From positions 248,001-312,000 of the forward strand of contig NZ_KI912458.1 of assembly GCF_000518605.1 (NCBI RefSeq): a stretch of DNA of 64,000 bases. The letters are read 5' to 3'. Under the pieces are notes generated by a model. It was not told where the DNA came from and did not search any database. It saw only the letters and a program-made list of their open reading frames with translations. Each line of letters opens with the position of its first letter. The stretch's first letter is position 1. Origin of the DNA: Shewanella fidelis ATCC BAA-318. Its GTDB lineage: Bacteria > Pseudomonadota > Gammaproteobacteria > Enterobacterales > Shewanellaceae. Both the position numbers and the translations under genes were made by a program. Positions 62,672 to 64,000 of this stretch are shown in pieces.

Positions 62672-63562
62672 TCAATTTCTGATGGGCGATAACGCCGATC
62701 TTAAGCCATCGCCAACTAAGTTGATGGCAAGGACGCTACATAAAATTGCAACACCTGGAATCGTAACTGTCCATGGTGCAGTTAATAAACTATCTAAACC
62801 TTGAGAGACCATCGCTCCCCATTCAGGACTTGGTGCTTGTGCGCCCAAATTTAAAAAACCTAAGGCTGCAATATCAAGAATAGCGGCTGATATCGCTAGT
62901 GTTGTTTGAATGATCACGGTTTCCCATACGTTAGGCATAATGACATACCAAAATACTTGAATGGAATTTGCACCATCAAGCCTTGCAGCAGTGACATAGT
63001 CTTTTTGTAGCTCTTCATGGACCGCTTGATGAATCGCTCTGACAAACTGTGGCGTTAATGCGATGCCAACAGCCCAAAATACGTTATCAAGCCCCGGTCC
63101 CATAACGGCAACAACTAAGATCGCTAGCAATAGTGATGGAATAGAAAGCAATGCATCTAGCAAGTGGCTTAAAATAGACGATTTTAGCCCTTTCATCATG
63201 CCTGAAATAGAACCTATGACAAAGCCAACAAGTAAAGAGGCTAGTACGATAGCGAGCGCCATGCCGAAGGTCAGGTGAGCACCATGTAGTAAGCGGCTGA
63301 AAATGTCTCTGCCCAAATCATCAGTGCCAAGAAAGTGCTCTACAGTGCCACTGGCATCCCAAGATGGTGGCAGTAATAACGCCGACGGGTCTTGTTGCTC
63401 TGGAGAGAAAGGGGCAATCCAAGGACCAAAAATAGCTAAGGTTAATAAACAGCAAACCGCCCAAAGCCCCATAAGTGCAAAAGGGTTATCGGCGAAAGCT
63501 TGCCATACTTTTTGCATCGGTGAAGGAATATGATCTTCTTGATAAATTCTAATTCGCGGCAT
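62672..63562 (-). CDS. sapC: SapC ABC-transporter permease
   Basis: A 296-residue inner-membrane permease with about six helices and the family loop AARLDGANSIQVFWYVIMPN (EAA-type contact with the ATPases). The N-terminus has the FLGTDDLGRDIFSRLL segment typical of DppC/OppC-like proteins. It overlaps sapB by 14 nt. Confidence 0.92.
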   Translation of the reverse strand: MPRIRIYQEDHIPSPMQKVWQAFADNPFALMGLWAVCCLLTLAIFGPWIAPFSPEQQDPSALLLPPSWDASGTVEHFLGTDDLGRDIFSRLLHGAHLTFGMALAIVLASLLVGFVIGSISGMMKGLKSSILSHLLDALLSIPSLLLAILVVAVMGPGLDNVFWAVGIALTPQFVRAIHQAVHEELQKDYVTAARLDGANSIQVFWYVIMPNVWETVIIQTTLAISAAILDIAALGFLNLGAQAPSPEWGAMVSQGLDSLLTAPWTVTIPGVAILCSVLAINLVGDGLRSALSPIRN

Positions 63563-64000
63563 AGATCTCTTTCCTACTTAGCGGATTGTAAGCGTTATGC
63601 AGCACTTCAATTAAGATACTAAAAAAGATGATGATAAGTGCTACGCCTAACACGCCGCCTTGAATAACGGTGTAGTCTCGTTGGTATATTCCCGCGACTA
63701 GCCAGCTACCAACACCCTGACGTGAAAAAATAACTTCCACAATCATGGCGTAGCTCGCAAAAGTACCCAGCATTAAGCCCATATTTTTTAACACAGGAAT
63801 AAGCGCGTTTGGCAGTGCATGGCGCAAAACAATGGTACCAGTATGCAAACCACGAGCTTCGGCGGCTTTAATAAATGGCAGTTCCATAATATTAAGCATG
63901 GCGGCACGGGTAATTCGCACAACAACTGTAAATGGCAATACCGCTAAGGTAATCGCTGGCAGAATAATATGAAATACTGCGTCTTTAAAAGCAGAGATAC
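63549..64000 (-). CDS. sapB: SapB ABC-transporter permease (partial)
   Basis: The C-terminal 150 residues of a DppB/OppB-like permease. Reading continues in frame past TTG 63938 to the window edge (AFKDAVFHIILPAITLAVLP), so the true start lies beyond 64000. It contains the EAA-type loop (AAEARGLHTGTIVLRHALPN) and two further helices. It is upstream of sapC in the sap operon; sapA would be expected further out. Confidence 0.88.
   Translation of the reverse strand, partial: ISAFKDAVFHIILPAITLAVLPFTVVVRITRAAMLNIMELPFIKAAEARGLHTGTIVLRHALPNALIPVLKNMGLMLGTFASYAMIVEVIFSRQGVGSWLVAGIYQRDYTVIQGGVLGVALIIIFFSILIEVLHNAYNPLSRKEIYAAN

Overview
The window looks like a chromosomal segment of a Shewanella species. 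It carries the metal-reducing (Mtr) multihaem cytochrome locus next to feoAB and then the glnS / cysS / folD / tig-clpPX-lon-hupB-ppiD / fabV / sap block, an order I know from Shewanella oneidensis MR-1. The moderate AT content and the undecahaem UndA gene suggest a marine Shewanella, but I cannot name the species from the sequence alone.

Layout. 1-7.5 kb: a Cys-rich DUF2797 protein, a SigZ-type sigma factor, PanP (PLP aspartate decarboxylase), a glycerate kinase and GntP-type permease pair, and a divergent HTH protein. 7.8-18 kb: a large surface lipoprotein, then a six-gene chaperone-usher pilus operon (two subunit-like proteins, a TcfC/CooC-like usher, a PapD-like chaperone, a probable tip protein and an OmpA-family protein). 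18-20.6 kb: CdaR-type regulator, a uracil-DNA-glycosylase-like protein and a small membrane protein. 20.8-39.3 kb, all on the minus strand: mtrD-mtrE-mtrF, an OmcA paralogue, undA (11 haems), omcA, then mtrC-mtrA-mtrB. This gives two complete porin-cytochrome modules (MtrDE+MtrF and MtrAB+MtrC) with three further lipidated surface cytochromes between them. Most surface-cytochrome units have their own terminator and a long leader, so they can be expressed separately. 39.7-42.2 kb: feoA-feoB (ferrous iron uptake), divergent from mtrD across a region with two Fur-like boxes. 42.4-48.7 kb: glnS, a Yip1 protein, miaE, lpxH, ppiB and cysS. 48.8-50.5 kb: a 13-copy heptamer tandem repeat, folD, and a tRNA operon Pro(TGG)-Arg(TCT)-His(GTG). 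50.7-59.2 kb: the proteostasis block tig, clpP, clpX, lon (with a sigma-32-like promoter), hupB, ppiD. 59.6-64 kb: fabV and the sapBCDF transporter genes, sapB being cut by the window edge.

How it works together. MtrA/MtrD decahaem proteins sit inside the MtrB/MtrE barrels and pass electrons to lipidated outer-surface cytochromes (MtrC, MtrF, OmcA, OmcA paralogue, UndA), which reduce Fe(III)/Mn(IV) minerals or flavins. FeoAB next door imports the Fe(II) that this respiration releases. The most notable unexplained signals are a 13-bp inverted repeat able to mask the mtrD ribosome-binding site, a shared CRP-like/AGAGGTA element in front of mtrC and omcA with its AGAGGTA half also before undA, a pilus operon whose usher ends in a SPOR-like domain and which encodes an OmpA peptidoglycan-binding protein, a Walker A Lys-to-Arg change in SapD, and the heptamer repeat between cysS and folD.
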